A stretch of 64,000 nt of DNA from Phorcus lineatus (lineage: Eukaryota > Mollusca > Gastropoda > Trochida > Trochidae), in assembly GCA_921293015.1 (NCBI GenBank), contig OV121092.1:11848001-11912000 (forward strand), read 5' to 3'. Positions 24,702-35,436 of this stretch are shown in pieces (positions within the stretch are counted from its first letter, which is position 1; the number at the start of each line of letters is the position of its first letter). The translations under genes and the position numbers were made by a program. The notes under the pieces were generated by a model. The model had not been told where the DNA came from. It did no database searches and worked only from the letters and a program-made list of their open reading frames with translations.

Positions 24702-27700
24702 CCCACTAAATCAATAGGTAATACTGCCTCTTGTCCGAATACTAAGAAATAAGGACTAAAGCCAGTTCCTTGTGAATGAGGAGTCGAATTATAAGCAAAC
24801 GTAATACTAGACAAATACTTATCCCAATCATTTTGCCTTTTATCTATGTAGTATTTCAGTGTGACCTCTAAGAAATAATTAAAACGTTCAGAAGCTCCGT
24901 TTGTTGCCTGGTGATGACTTGCTGTACGCAGTGATGTAATACCCATAATTTTACACAAGTGTTGGAATATTCGACTTATAAAAGCACTTCCATTATCCGA
25001 CAGAACTGATTTCGGTATTCCAAAAACACAGATAAACCTGTCATAAAATATTCTGGCTATTTCTGCTGCTTCTATAGTTTGTACTGGAATTGTTAAAGTA
25101 AATCGACTAAAACTGCAAGTTATAATTAAGACATGTTTATATCCAGTTGTTGTTACCGGAAAAGGACCAATCGTATCCATGTGAATTCTCTCCCATAACC
25201 TTCCTTGAATCGGTAATGGTTTTAAAGGTGCATTACGACGACCATATGCCCTTTTTACTAACTGACATTCCGTACAAGTCTGGACATAATTTTTAATGTC
25301 TGCATACATTGATTTCCAATACATTTTATTTCTGATATGCTGAAATGTCCTATCTATTCCTTGGTGACCAGCCAATAAATTATCATGATACGCGGCCAAC
25401 ACCTTATTGACCATAGACTTAGGAATTACTATTTGTTTAATACATCTAGTAGACCAATTACCTGCCGACTGCGGACCCCATAATCGATAAAGCATATCGT
25501 CATCAAGAACATATTCCTTGCACTGTAATCGTAATGTACTTAGCTCCTTATCCGTAGCTGTCGTGTAATCCTGCCTCAAATAATCAATCAAAGGACGTAC
25601 ATGTAAGGTTGGGTCATAATACTGTTCTCTTTTTACATCCATAATATCCATGTTGTCCACTAAACCATCATTAACTGTTTGATCGTTATCTTTTAAGAAT
25701 GACTCGTCATCATCATCCCTTTCAGTGTCTTCCTGTAAAACGTTGGTTACTTTATCCCCCGTAGTCAATGTAAATAACTGCCCGATATCTGCTAGTACAT
25801 TGTCATTACTTGCTGGCAAATGATCACATCTAGATAAACAATCAGCATGGCTTATGGAACGCCCTGGTCTATATTTAATTTTAAAATCAAATTCACCCAA
25901 GAATAAAGACCATCTAATTAAACGTGCCGACTTTATGCGATTATTTGTTAGATATTGTAAGGCTTTATGATCCGTCATTATAATAAATTTTCTACCTGCC
26001 AAATATTCCTTAAAATGTTGAATGCCATTAATAACTCCTAATAATTCTAATTCTGTGATGCAATAATTCTTCTCAGCTGGTGATAAACTTTTACCTGCAT
26101 ATGCTATCGGATGTTCCTTACCCCCTGCATCCTTTTGGGCTAATACATATCCTAGGCCTTGTAGTGATGCATCAGTAGTCAAAATGAACTCTTTATCCCA
26201 ATTAGGATACGCTAACACTGGTGGGCTGATTAAAGCAGTTTTCAATTTCTCAAAAGCAACGTTCATTTCGTCATCCCAATGAAATTTTGTATCTTTCTGT
26301 AACAATTCATTCAATGGATGCGCAATTTTAGAATAGTCCTTAACAAACCTTCTATAATAACCTGATAATCCTAAAAAAATTCTTACTTGTTTTTGAGTCT
26401 TTGGCGCTGGAAAGTTGGCTATTAAATCTGTCTTTGCAGTATCAACCTGTACCCCATTTTTCGAAAAAATATGCCCTAAATATTTAACTTCTTTAGAAGC
26501 GAATTCACATTTATTTGGTTTCGCTGTTAAATTTGCAGTTCTTAGACATTTAAAAACTTCCCTTAAATCCTCCAAATGCTTTTCAAACGAAGTCGAGAAA
26601 CAAATAATATCATCGAGATAGCATAACGTTGTCTTCCAATTGAGTGATTTAAATACTTCTTGTATTAGCCTGGAGAACGTGCAAGGTGCACCTGATAACC
26701 CAAATGGCATTCTAGTAAATTTATATGACCCATCCTGTGTCACAAATGTCGCTATATCTTGAGACTCTTTTGACAGTGGAATTTGAAAATATCCCGAAAA
26801 TAAGTCAATCGTACTAAAATATTCACTCTTTTTCTCCCCCAAACAATCAATTACATCCTCTATTCGTAATAACGGTGCAACTTCCTTTGTCGTACTATAC
26901 CTATTTATTAACCTCATATCTACGGCTAATCTCCATTCTTGTGGTTTTCCCAGACTACGTTTCTTCTTAACTAATATGACGGGCGATCCCCACGGACTAG
27001 AAAAGTTTTCCTTGCATATTCCTTTGTCTAACCAATCTCCAACCTGACGATTAATTTCAGCCCGTGCCTGTGGATTAACTCTATAAAAGCGCTGTTTCAC
27101 TGGTTTATTATCACCTACATCTATTTTATGTTCTAATATTTTACAATGTCCCAACTCTGATAACGTCGTTGCAAAACAATCTCTATTCTCTGCCAAAAGT
27201 ATCTTTAAGTCACGTACTTGACCTAATGTTAAATCCTTATTGTCCAAATTTATTTCCAATTCTTTAATTATCTCATTTAATTCCTCCTCAGACCAATCCT
27301 TCAAAACCGTTTTACTCGGTTTTGTCTCAGATTCTCGAATTTTTGTAATCTCATTTTCTCTAATATGGTAACAAACTGCCACCTGAGTACCTTTCTCTAT
27401 CGTTATATCTTCATTATGAACATTAAGCACTCTATAATTCGCAACCCCCTTTGGCGCCGAAACTAAACACCTAGCCCCTAACACAACATTCTCATTTTGA
27501 ACTGACGAAAGAGGTTCGCATAGAATATTATCAGTGTCTAAAACATTTGGTATGTACACCTGTATTATCATTTCCGAATTTTGTGGTACTATCGTGCGTT
27601 TCAATACTCTTACAGGTGTAAGTGGATTACAACGTGACTCTTTCATAGCATGGTCATCACTTTTCATCGTAATGTTACAGAGAGGAGAAGATAATTCTTT

Positions 27701-29164
27701 GTCAGGAAATGTTACTTCATTTGTCCTAAAATTAATAACCACCCTATGAGATCTCATAAAATCCAAACCTAAAAATACAGGAAATATAAGCGATTTTACT
27801 ACATGAAATGTGTGTTCGATGTGTAGATTTCCTATACGAAAAGGAATTGTAATGCGCCCCAATACTTCAAATATAGTCTCACCTATCCCATATAATTTCG
27901 AAATGGTCGACTCTTGTATCTGATATTTTGAAATTAACCCTGTTTTCTTTAAGAGATGTTCCGTTATAATTGATACTGACGCCCCAGAATCTAAAATACA
28001 CTCCTGGACAAAAGAACCATCAAGAACTATTTGTAATTTCATTACCTCTAGTGAATTAGCCATCCCTGTAAATGCTTTGCTGTTATCATTAAACACTGCG
28101 CTAGATTTCACATATCCTGTTCTATTCTTAGAAAACCCCAACCGTTTACCTCTATTATAACAACTAGCCCTCCTACTATTACTACCACTACGATTCAATC
28201 TTTCCTCTTGTAGTCTCTTAGACTGTATACTCTTTGACAATCTACAAACTCTGGCAAAGTGACCCTCTTTGCCACAATTGAAACATACCGATGTCCTTGC
28301 CGGACATACTAGATAATGAGAATTGTTGAACTCACCTTGTCCGCACCTGTAACAACTCCTAGAATTGATACTTCCCGGGTGATTCCTGTCGTTAATCCTC
28401 TTTTGCTGTCCGTATGATTTATTATTTATTCCTTTCCGAAAGCCTTCTTCTGTTTTCCTTTCCAATCGTCCACTCCAATCACGTCTCTGGTCCGGAACTC
28501 CGCTCCCTCTTGATCTGCTCACCGCTTCATTCCTATTGCCTTGTCTAGCCCAGCCATTATTCTGTAACCCATTAGTCCTCCTTAATAAATCCCTTTCTTT
28601 TTCATCTAATCTATCAAATAAGGTCTGAAATCTTTGAAAGCATCCCTGAACTACTGGTAGCCCTGCCTCATCTCCTACCGAATTGGCTAATCTCGCCAAT
28701 TCTACTGCTTCTGCCAGGGAACTGGGTTTTTGTATTACTACTAAAGATTTAACCCTCGCTGGAAGCCCTTGAATAAAAGTCTCCTTTACATTATCCTCTG
28801 TTTTGTTTAGACCTGTTGCTAAAGTAGTTAAGTCTGCTAAATAGTGATCCAAACACTCCCCAACTTGTAATTTTCTATTGTGAAATTTGCTCAGTAAATT
28901 CCATTTAGGTATCTTGTGGACATAACGCTCCTTAAATTTATTTTGAATACATTCAAAATCCGATAGATCACTGTCTTTTAAATTATTCAACCACAAGTAT
29001 GCGCTTTCTTTCATAAAAAGTTGAAAAGCCTTGGCCTTCCGTATCCCTGACCAGTTTTTAAATTCAGCGAATAGCTTAAAACGGCTTAAAAATTCACTTG
29101 CTACTGAATGATCTGTACCATTAAAGCTGTCTGGACATAACAATCTATCCACCATTGTGTTCAC
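24656..29164 (-). CDS. gag-pol: Gypsy gag-pol polyprotein (gag, protease, RT, RNase H, integrase core)
   Basis: This is a single open frame of 1,502 codons. Gag occupies roughly residues 1-350, with two zinc knuckles (C271..C287 and CFNCGKEGHFARVC at 294-307). The aspartic protease has DSGAS at 392-396. Reverse transcriptase spans about 695-910 with YLDD at 849-852. RNase H starts near 990 (TTDAS 996-1000). Integrase has its HHCC zinc site (H1260, H1267, C1297, C1300) and the catalytic triad D1330, D1390, E1426. All key residues are present. The frame runs out just after the integrase core, where a one-base shift separates it from the rest of the integrase at 24701. Gag and pol are fused without a visible frameshift. 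Fairly well preserved, in keeping with the matching LTRs. Confidence 0.95.
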   Translation of the reverse strand: MNTMVDRLLCPDSFNGTDHSVASEFLSRFKLFAEFKNWSGIRKAKAFQLFMKESAYLWLNNLKDSDLSDFECIQNKFKERYVHKIPKWNLLSKFHNRKLQVGECLDHYLADLTTLATGLNKTEDNVKETFIQGLPARVKSLVVIQKPSSLAEAVELARLANSVGDEAGLPVVQGCFQRFQTLFDRLDEKERDLLRRTNGLQNNGWARQGNRNEAVSRSRGSGVPDQRRDWSGRLERKTEEGFRKGINNKSYGQQKRINDRNHPGSINSRSCYRCGQGEFNNSHYLVCPARTSVCFNCGKEGHFARVCRLSKSIQSKRLQEERLNRSGSNSRRASCYNRGKRLGFSKNRTGYVKSSAVFNDNSKAFTGMANSLEVMKLQIVLDGSFVQECILDSGASVSIITEHLLKKTGLISKYQIQESTISKLYGIGETIFEVLGRITIPFRIGNLHIEHTFHVVKSLIFPVFLGLDFMRSHRVVINFRTNEVTFPDKELSSPLCNITMKSDDHAMKESRCNPLTPVRVLKRTIVPQNSEMIIQVYIPNVLDTDNILCEPLSSVQNENVVLGARCLVSAPKGVANYRVLNVHNEDITIEKGTQVAVCYHIRENEITKIRESETKPSKTVLKDWSEEELNEIIKELEINLDNKDLTLGQVRDLKILLAENRDCFATTLSELGHCKILEHKIDVGDNKPVKQRFYRVNPQARAEINRQVGDWLDKGICKENFSSPWGSPVILVKKKRSLGKPQEWRLAVDMRLINRYSTTKEVAPLLRIEDVIDCLGEKKSEYFSTIDLFSGYFQIPLSKESQDIATFVTQDGSYKFTRMPFGLSGAPCTFSRLIQEVFKSLNWKTTLCYLDDIICFSTSFEKHLEDLREVFKCLRTANLTAKPNKCEFASKEVKYLGHIFSKNGVQVDTAKTDLIANFPAPKTQKQVRIFLGLSGYYRRFVKDYSKIAHPLNELLQKDTKFHWDDEMNVAFEKLKTALISPPVLAYPNWDKEFILTTDASLQGLGYVLAQKDAGGKEHPIAYAGKSLSPAEKNYCITELELLGVINGIQHFKEYLAGRKFIIMTDHKALQYLTNNRIKSARLIRWSLFLGEFDFKIKYRPGRSISHADCLSRCDHLPASNDNVLADIGQLFTLTTGDKVTNVLQEDTERDDDDESFLKDNDQTVNDGLVDNMDIMDVKREQYYDPTLHVRPLIDYLRQDYTTATDKELSTLRLQCKEYVLDDDMLYRLWGPQSAGNWSTRCIKQIVIPKSMVNKVLAAYHDNLLAGHQGIDRTFQHIRNKMYWKSMYADIKNYVQTCTECQLVKRAYGRRNAPLKPLPIQGRLWERIHMDTIGPFPVTTTGYKHVLIITCSFSRFTLTIPVQTIEAAEIARIFYDRFICVFGIPKSVLSDNGSAFISRIFQHLCKIMGITSLRTASHHQATNGASERFNYFLEVTLKYYIDKRQNDWDKYLSSITFAYNSTPHSQGTGFSPYFLVFGQEAVLPIDLVGCLRVFNSESRKYLN

Positions 29165-29480
29165 TATGTCTTCAATTCCACTACCTATGCGCTTTCTACT
29201 TTCTGTACAATCCTCAAATCTTCTACAGAAACAAATTTATCCTGTATATATTCTAAAATTTCATCCGTATAACGAACCTTCTAACAACCTTGCGTAATAT
29301 CATCTTAATCAATGACATTATTTCCTTCAACGATATTTCCCGTATTCAACTCGTTAGTCTCGCCAAGGAGTTTCTACCACATTTATACTTACTCATCATT
29401 TTGAGTTATTTTAACTAACCCCACTCGAAAGAAACCCCCTGCATTTTAGTATTTTAAATATTTAAACCTACCTTTAATTT

Positions 29481-29494
29481 TGCATCTCCTACCA
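29481..29494 (-). other. Candidate primer binding site of the Gypsy element
   Basis: Immediately after the 5' LTR on the minus strand comes TGGTAGGAGATGCA, beginning with TGG as expected for pairing with the CCA 3' end of a tRNA primer. I did not assign the tRNA. Confidence 0.55.
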
Positions 29495-30382
29495 TGTCAT
29501 ATATTTGGTATGTTTTATTACTATTTCCTCTCGCCATCTTACTGACTTGACTTGGGGACTCGCTTCTGAGCCTGCGAGAGGTACTCTTTCAAATAATTAC
29601 AAAGGAAGGATTTTCATATTTTATTACAAAAACAGTTAAAGCATTTTACATCAATACACAATTCCTAATCTTACCTACCTAACTATCAGACGTATCCCCA
29701 TACTTACTCTACTCCCTTAATACATTACCCATCCTATCCTATGTTGGCACCACCTGTCCAACTTCCTACTCTGCCTGGGTCAGCTCTGCTCTTCCGGAAA
29801 GTTACTCTAACTGACCGTGCATCCCCTTTTTAACCCTTGATCACATTAATCTTCTCATGGGTGTGTTTTTCTCTTGACCAATCATTTCTTTACTATACCC
29901 TATGACATATGTCAGTCAGAAGTGTACTCTGACCTTCGACCTCGATAACTTCGAACCTTAACCTCTTTGTGACGTCACTACCCTCTTTGTGACGTCACTA
30001 CCTACTCTCTCTAATTGAATAATACACTTTAGCAAATGCTTAGTAATTCATAACGTCACGATAATGCATTTTATCTCTCATTTATTCTTCTTACCAAGCT
30101 GTTTTTGACATAAGAATGATTACATGTTTGGCTTGGTCGTAAATTCCAATTGACCAAATGTCACATATGTCAGAATACTTGGCCTAAACTCATTTCTCTT
30201 CCTTGTTCCTCATGATTAATAACTAAAGAACACGCACCTTTTGATCACCTGTCCTATTATGTCTTTTGTCTACACATTTGCTACTTTGAAATAATATTTA
30301 ACTATTCTAACCTTATTTTAAATATACTGAATATTTCCTAAAAACCCATATTCTAATTTACTTTTAATCTCACTACATAACA
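29495..30382 (-). repeat. 5' LTR of the chromodomain Gypsy element
   Basis: 888 bp, reading the same as 19340-20227 on inspection. It is followed on the right by GTAC, the target duplication. Confidence 0.95.
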
Positions 30383-30386
30383 GTAC

Positions 30387-31427
30387 AATTGAGATTGTTT
30401 GACTGATAAGCTCTTTCAAGTGACACTGTAGTTGAAATTGTCTGATATTATTCATGTGATATAATTGTATATCCAAGTGTGATAAGAATTTCAGATAAGC
30501 TTCTGATATTCAAACGTAGTTAATCAATAATTCTACTTTTGCATTAGCTGAATTGATACAAATTATTTGCTGGTTGTAAAATGATTTTATAGATGAAAAG
30601 TTGAAATTATTGAACATTAGAGTAAATATTATTGACAGAGTGTTGTGGATAGTAAGCCAATATTGTGGAACCTTAAAACAATTGGACTGATTGATTAGCT
30701 GAAAATATTGAACCTTGGCTCAGGTACTACACATATTATAATAATTGAATTAATGATGATAATTGTGATCCATGTTTTTCGTCCACTCATGATTAGAATA
30801 CTAATTTCCTTACTCAAATAAAACAATCATCTTTTCAAATATTCCCTGTTTTTGTTATTGCAGACAGAACAGAGTTAGGGTCATATCACTCATGAAGGTC
30901 CATAGCTTCACTAACTTCCTTCTTGTCCTGGAAACTGATCTCTTATTTTCCTGACTGTAACAGCAGGGATCACTTTTCACACCCCTTTCTCAAGTTTCTG
31001 CCTGCTGTGAGCCCATGACATAAAGTTTCTATATGCCTTGAGCCTTGACTGTCTGAAAAAGGTAACAGGTGTTTTATTATGCTATCAAAATGTTTTCCAA
31101 ATGCTTTCAGAAAACTGTCTGTCATTTTCTATCAATAAGTCTACTCTCTATCTAAAAGAGGGTGTTTATCTAATAAATTAAGTACTGGTAATGTAAAAAA
31201 TAAATTAATTTTTCGGTTGGTCTTTTGTAGTGTATGTTATTTTAAACGCTAGTTTCTCACGAATAAGGAAGCAGCTAAATACCAATAATCCATAGACTTT
31301 TGATGCTGAATATCATACTACGACTTACTTGTGATTTAAAAAAAAACAAGCAGCCAGTCATAAGTATTGAAGGTTTATAAGAAAAGGAAATGGAAATTTT
31401 GACAGAAACAGCAGTTTTACAATTATT
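30387..31427. other. Intergenic, nothing recognised
   Basis: AT-rich sequence between the Gypsy element and the 31.4-kb hairpin. No coding, RNA or repeat signal was recognised. Confidence 0.45.
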
Positions 31428-31586
31428 TAAGAATTGACTTCAACATTTATTAAGTTCATGGAGGTATAAACTTAAAAACCGATGTGCAAACTGTGTGAAT
31501 CCGCGTAGCGGATTTACGTTGAGTTTGCACATCGGTTTTTAAGTTTATACCTCCATGAACTTAATAAATGTTGAAGTCAATTCTTA
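31428..31586. repeat. Perfect 65-bp-arm palindrome (fold-back/MITE)
   Basis: The arms at 31428-31492 and 31522-31586 are exact reverse complements, separated by 29 bp that contain a second small palindrome (AATCCGC-GTA-GCGGATT). A diverged copy of the arm core, AAGTTTATGGAGGTATGAACT, recurs at about 32328-32348. The right arm and that copy therefore also form an inverted pair spanning about 0.8 kb. A full match over 65 bp implies recent formation or ongoing correction. Confidence 0.9.
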
Positions 31587-32661
31587 TAAATAAATATATA
31601 CATACTAGTTGTTTTTAAAACATTTTATTGCTCTAAATATACATATTTGCACCAAATAGAGCTGCACTTTATACGCGAATGAATTCAACGCTGAACAGCA
31701 AGAAAGAGATAAAATGTCAATCAAAACATCATCGGATCCCTAGCCCCGCCTACAAAACGTTCATCAGCCAATGAAAATCTACAACGCACGTGGCCATGAA
31801 CTTATCGGACGTCCGTCACACGTGGCCTTGACATTGCTAGTTCTCACAGTTGTAAACACAAATCGCGAACGTAGAACTCGGAGAGGAAACCAGCCGAATT
31901 TACCCTCGCGTAGATGCCATATACTGGTGGTGTTATGATCTCGATCTAACGGAATCTGATTAAACAGCACACAGTTCTTAAACTTGTTGAGGAGCCAAGC
32001 TTAACTCTGTTCATGAACTTAACGACATTACTTTGCCAACCTCCCTGCAACGGCCGCGAGAGCATTGAACAATGACATTTGCCTTCTGTGGGGTGGAACA
32101 CGATCGGTTGTAATTTCTGATAGAGCTCTCTTGTTTATTATGAAAAGGACTTCCTTTAGAACCGTTGACAACAATAATTATTTCATACTGAATTATGTTA
32201 ATTTTTTATTTACCTACTTTCAAGAAGTGGCATTGCACAAAGTGTTGCTATTTTTAGAAAAACGTAACTTGTTTACAAATAGTTCCGTCGATGGGCGTGG
32301 CTTAAAATGATGTGACGTCACGAAATTAAGTTTATGGAGGTATGAACTGAATTTCTATTACCGTGTTCAGCGAATCAGATTAACGCAAAGCAGTTGCTAT
32401 TTATTTATTATTTCATCGTTAAAACCAAAATAAAACATGCCAAAATTTACATATAGACAACAATCACTATCGTCCACCCCTCCCCTTTAATAGCATGAAT
32501 TGGCTATACAAGATTTTATAGGACATGACTGAGTAATACTGCTGGGTTATGGCACATCGTTGAAAAGTCTATGTGCTCAGTAATACACGAAAAGCCAACG
32601 GTTCGATCGTGCAAGTACGAAACTTTTGGGCAACATGCCATGTCTTCGAATCGACCACGAT
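31587..32661. other. Intergenic, possible inner part of a MITE
   Basis: No gene was recognised. The segment up to about 32350 is bounded by inverted copies of the hairpin arm core, so it may be the body of a short non-autonomous element. The short frames here resemble no family I know. Confidence 0.4.
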
Positions 32662-32835
32662 TGTTTCAATAACTTGTAGCTCCTCAAATCAGAGAACAAA
32701 CAGCGAGGGCGAGTGCAACATCAGTTTACTCTTCAGCCATGTTTTTTACAGTTGCCCGTATGTCCGGTCGGGACCGTTCATTGGGACTTTACGGGAGCAT
32801 TATTTAAATTGAATATAAATAATGATATTGTAACA
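32662..32835 (-). repeat. 3' LTR of the Steamer-like element
   Basis: 174 bp, nearly identical to 37327-37500. One of the two differences is CAGCGAGGG here against CAGCAAGGG in the other LTR. Confidence 0.93.
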
Positions 32836-32847
32836 TCTCCCCTTTTT

Positions 32848-33005
32848 GTAGGTGAATCAAATTAAAGTCCATGACCATCTCGGCCTTTATGCATTCTCTA
32901 CAATTAACAAATCATAAAAAGACCCTTTAAGTAGGTGAATCAAATTAAAGTCCATGACCATCCCGGCCTTTATGCATTCCCTACAATTAACAAATTACTG
33001 AACAT
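32848..33005. repeat. 83-bp tandem duplication before the 3' LTR
   Basis: GTAGGTGAATCAAATTAAAG starts at 32848 and again at 32931, each followed by nearly the same text (CCATGACCATC.CGGCC and CTACAATTAACAAAT). The two units differ by a few point changes. The left unit runs into the polypurine tract. Confidence 0.85.
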
Positions 33006-33023
33006 ATTAACGACAATTTGCTG

Positions 33024-33797
33024 CTATACTGTAAAGTCTCTCAGATGGGAAGGAGGCTTCACAATACGCCCACTTCTTGTCAGGGTAGGTGTCACTTGCA
33101 CGTTCACCGACTCCGGCTCTACAGCTCTCATCGGGGACATCTCACTTCGTTGTGTAAGTTTTGTCGGAGTTGTCTGGCTTGATTGGTCATCACTTCTAGG
33201 CATTGTTGCTTGTGCCTGATCTGAGGATGTTTGGTCAAGAGAAGTATTGTGCCCAAAGTTCTGTTCTGCAGTCTTCTTCAAGTGAACCCTATTTCGCCGT
33301 AGAGTGCCGTGGGGTGAGTCAATCTCGTAACTTCGTTCATCAAGTCTCCTTACGACAGTCCCACGTTTCCAAACCTTGTCGTTAAGACTGAAACCATTCA
33401 GTCTCACAGCGTCACCTTCAACAAGCGGTTTTAAGTCCTTCGCATGCTGATCAAACCTATCTTTCTGCAATTTCTGTTTCTGTAGGAGTTTATCTTTCTC
33501 ACTGCATTCAACCACCGTTCGTGGTTTTAATAGTGTCTCACTGGTAGGTATCAGCGTTTTAGATCTCCTGTTCATTAACCTCTGTACTGGACTCGACCCA
33601 AGTCCCTGTGTCGGTGTGCTCCTGTAGTCCAGGATGGCCATGTACTGGTCATTGCCACTACTTTTCGCCTTCCTCATTAGTCTTTTAGCCGTCTTTACAG
33701 CTGACTCAGCCTTCCCATTAGCCTGGCTATTATAAGGACTCGATGTCAGATGCTCTACTTCCCAGTCCACAATAAACTTGTGGAATTCTTCAGACAC
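33024..33797 (-). pseudogene. Steamer-like pol, integrase C-terminal piece
   Basis: 257 codons in the frame after the second break. The end of the integrase core is visible (SSPYNSQANGKAESAVKTAK, including the catalytic glutamate), then a basic linker and a C-terminal region with DAVRLNGF and WKRGTVVRRLDERSYEI. The frame extends slightly upstream of 33797 and contains the aspartate-bearing SDNGPQF block. No chromodomain is present. It is separated from the preceding pol piece by a short deletion or frameshift at about 33800-33830. Confidence 0.85.
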
Positions 33798-33820
33798 AAA
33801 CTGAGGTCCATTGTCACTTA

Positions 33821-35430
33821 CTATTTGGTCTGGGCTTTCAACTTGTGTATGACTGTACTTGACTTTGTATCTGAAAGACAGTCTACCTCCCAGAAATTTC
33901 TATAGTAATCCACTGTGATGAGATATTGTCTCCCATCAAGAGTGAACAAATCTGTTGCTACTTTTTGCCATGGCCTCTCTGGCATTTCTGTTGGCAGAAG
34001 CGTCTCTCTCTGCTGTGCTGCCTGGAACTTGCAACATGTTTCACAAGAGCTGATATACTGCTTTATGTCGTCAGACATGTGGGGCCAATATAGGCTTTCT
34101 CGTGCCCGTCGCAGACAGCCTTCTATCCCCAAATGCGAAGAGTGGATCTTTGTTTTCATCGTAGCTCGAAGACTCTGAGGAATTATCAATCTTTCTCCTC
34201 TGAACACAAGACCATTATGAAGTGTGATTTCATCCTTAAAGTTGAAGTAAGGGTACAATTCAAATGGCAATGATTCTTTTAAGTCAGGCCAACCACTGAG
34301 GACAACTTCCTTCAGCTTCTGCAGAGTTTCATCCCTCTCAGTATGTTCCCTGATCTCTTTAAGCCTTGTTTCTGTGATTGGAAGATATTTTGCCATGTTT
34401 ACCTGACTGAATGTATCTGTTTTCTCTTCATCAACTGTCTGAAGGTATGCTCTTGATAAAGTGTCTGACAGAACCACATCTTCCCCTTTCTTGTATTTGA
34501 TTTCTGCGTCATACTTCTGCGTTGCCAGAATCATTGACTGTAGCCTCCGTGGTGCACTGTGAAGTGGTTTGCTGGTTATTGCTTCCAGGGGCTTGTGATC
34601 ATTTTCAACTTTGACCTTCCTTCCAAAGGTATGAAATTTCTGAAGCCCAAACACAACAGATAGAAGTTCCTTTTCAATCTGTGCATACCTGGTTTCAGCT
34701 GGAGATAGAGCTCTACTTGCATATGCAACTGTTTTTTCATTTTGCAACAGCACAGCACCAAGACCTGTTGAACTCGCATCACTTTGCAAAGTCAATTCTT
34801 CAGCTTTGTTATAGTATGCCAAAACGGGTGCTTCTGTTACCAACTTCTTCACTTTCATGAAGGCATCCTCTTGTTCAGTGGTCCATTTCCACTCAACATC
34901 ACTGTGTGTGAGGCGTCGGATTGGCTGCATGAGGCCTGATAGTCCTGGCAGATATCTTGACAGGTAGTTCACAAAACCAGAGAACCGCTGTACCTCTTCT
35001 ACGCTCTTTGGTGCTGGCATGTCTAGAACAGCTTTTATCTTCTGCGGATCACATTTCAAACCTTGGTCAGTCATCACATGCCCCAAAAAGGCAACTTCCT
35101 CTCTGCACAGACGCAGTTTCTCTCGTTTCAGCTTGATCCCAAGCTTTTCGCATCTTTGGAACAATTCACTCAGGTTTCTATCATGATCAAGTTGTGCTGT
35201 TTCTTTGTCATCTCCTTTACCAAAGATGAGAATATCATCCACTATACACCGCACACCAGTAAGACCTTCTAATGCTTCATTGAGCCGTTTTTGGAATATT
35301 TCTGGAGAGACACTCAATAGAAATGGTAGTCGAGTCCACCTAAATCTACCAAATGGTGTACCAAAAGTACAGAGTATACTTGACTCATGGTCAAGTTCGA
35401 GGTGCCAAAACCCTGCAGATAGGTCACATG
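33821..35430 (-). pseudogene. Steamer-like pol, RT palm to integrase piece
   Basis: This piece encodes the reverse transcriptase catalytic part (VDDILIFG, the YxDD-like box in which tyrosine is replaced by valine), thumb, RNase H (QSDASSTGLGAVLL), and the integrase zinc domain (SSHLGIEGCLRRARESLYW with CETC). It ends just after the first catalytic aspartate block (ATDLFTLDG). The frame is open upstream of 35317 as well, back to about 35445, where it is one base out of register with the gag-protease frame. The element is therefore not able to make a continuous Gag-Pol. Confidence 0.88.
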
Positions 35431-35436
35431 TGCTAA

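Larger units (their letters stand above)
19340..30382 (-). mobile_element. Gypsy LTR retrotransposon with chromodomain, full-length 11.0 kb
   Basis: Two 888-bp LTRs flank a gag-pol region on the minus strand. The LTRs run TG...CA, and 4-bp direct repeats GTAC lie outside them at 19336-19339 and 30383-30386. Order along the element: 5' LTR (29495-30382), primer binding site, a 0.33-kb leader, gag-protease-RT-RNaseH-integrase, a chromodomain remnant, about 3.7 kb without genes, polypurine tract, 3' LTR (19340-20227). The LTRs read the same wherever I compared them, so insertion is recent, yet the pol 3' end carries one frameshift and two stops. Either the damage is very recent, it is an assembly error, or this is a lineage mobilised in trans. 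Confidence 0.93.
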
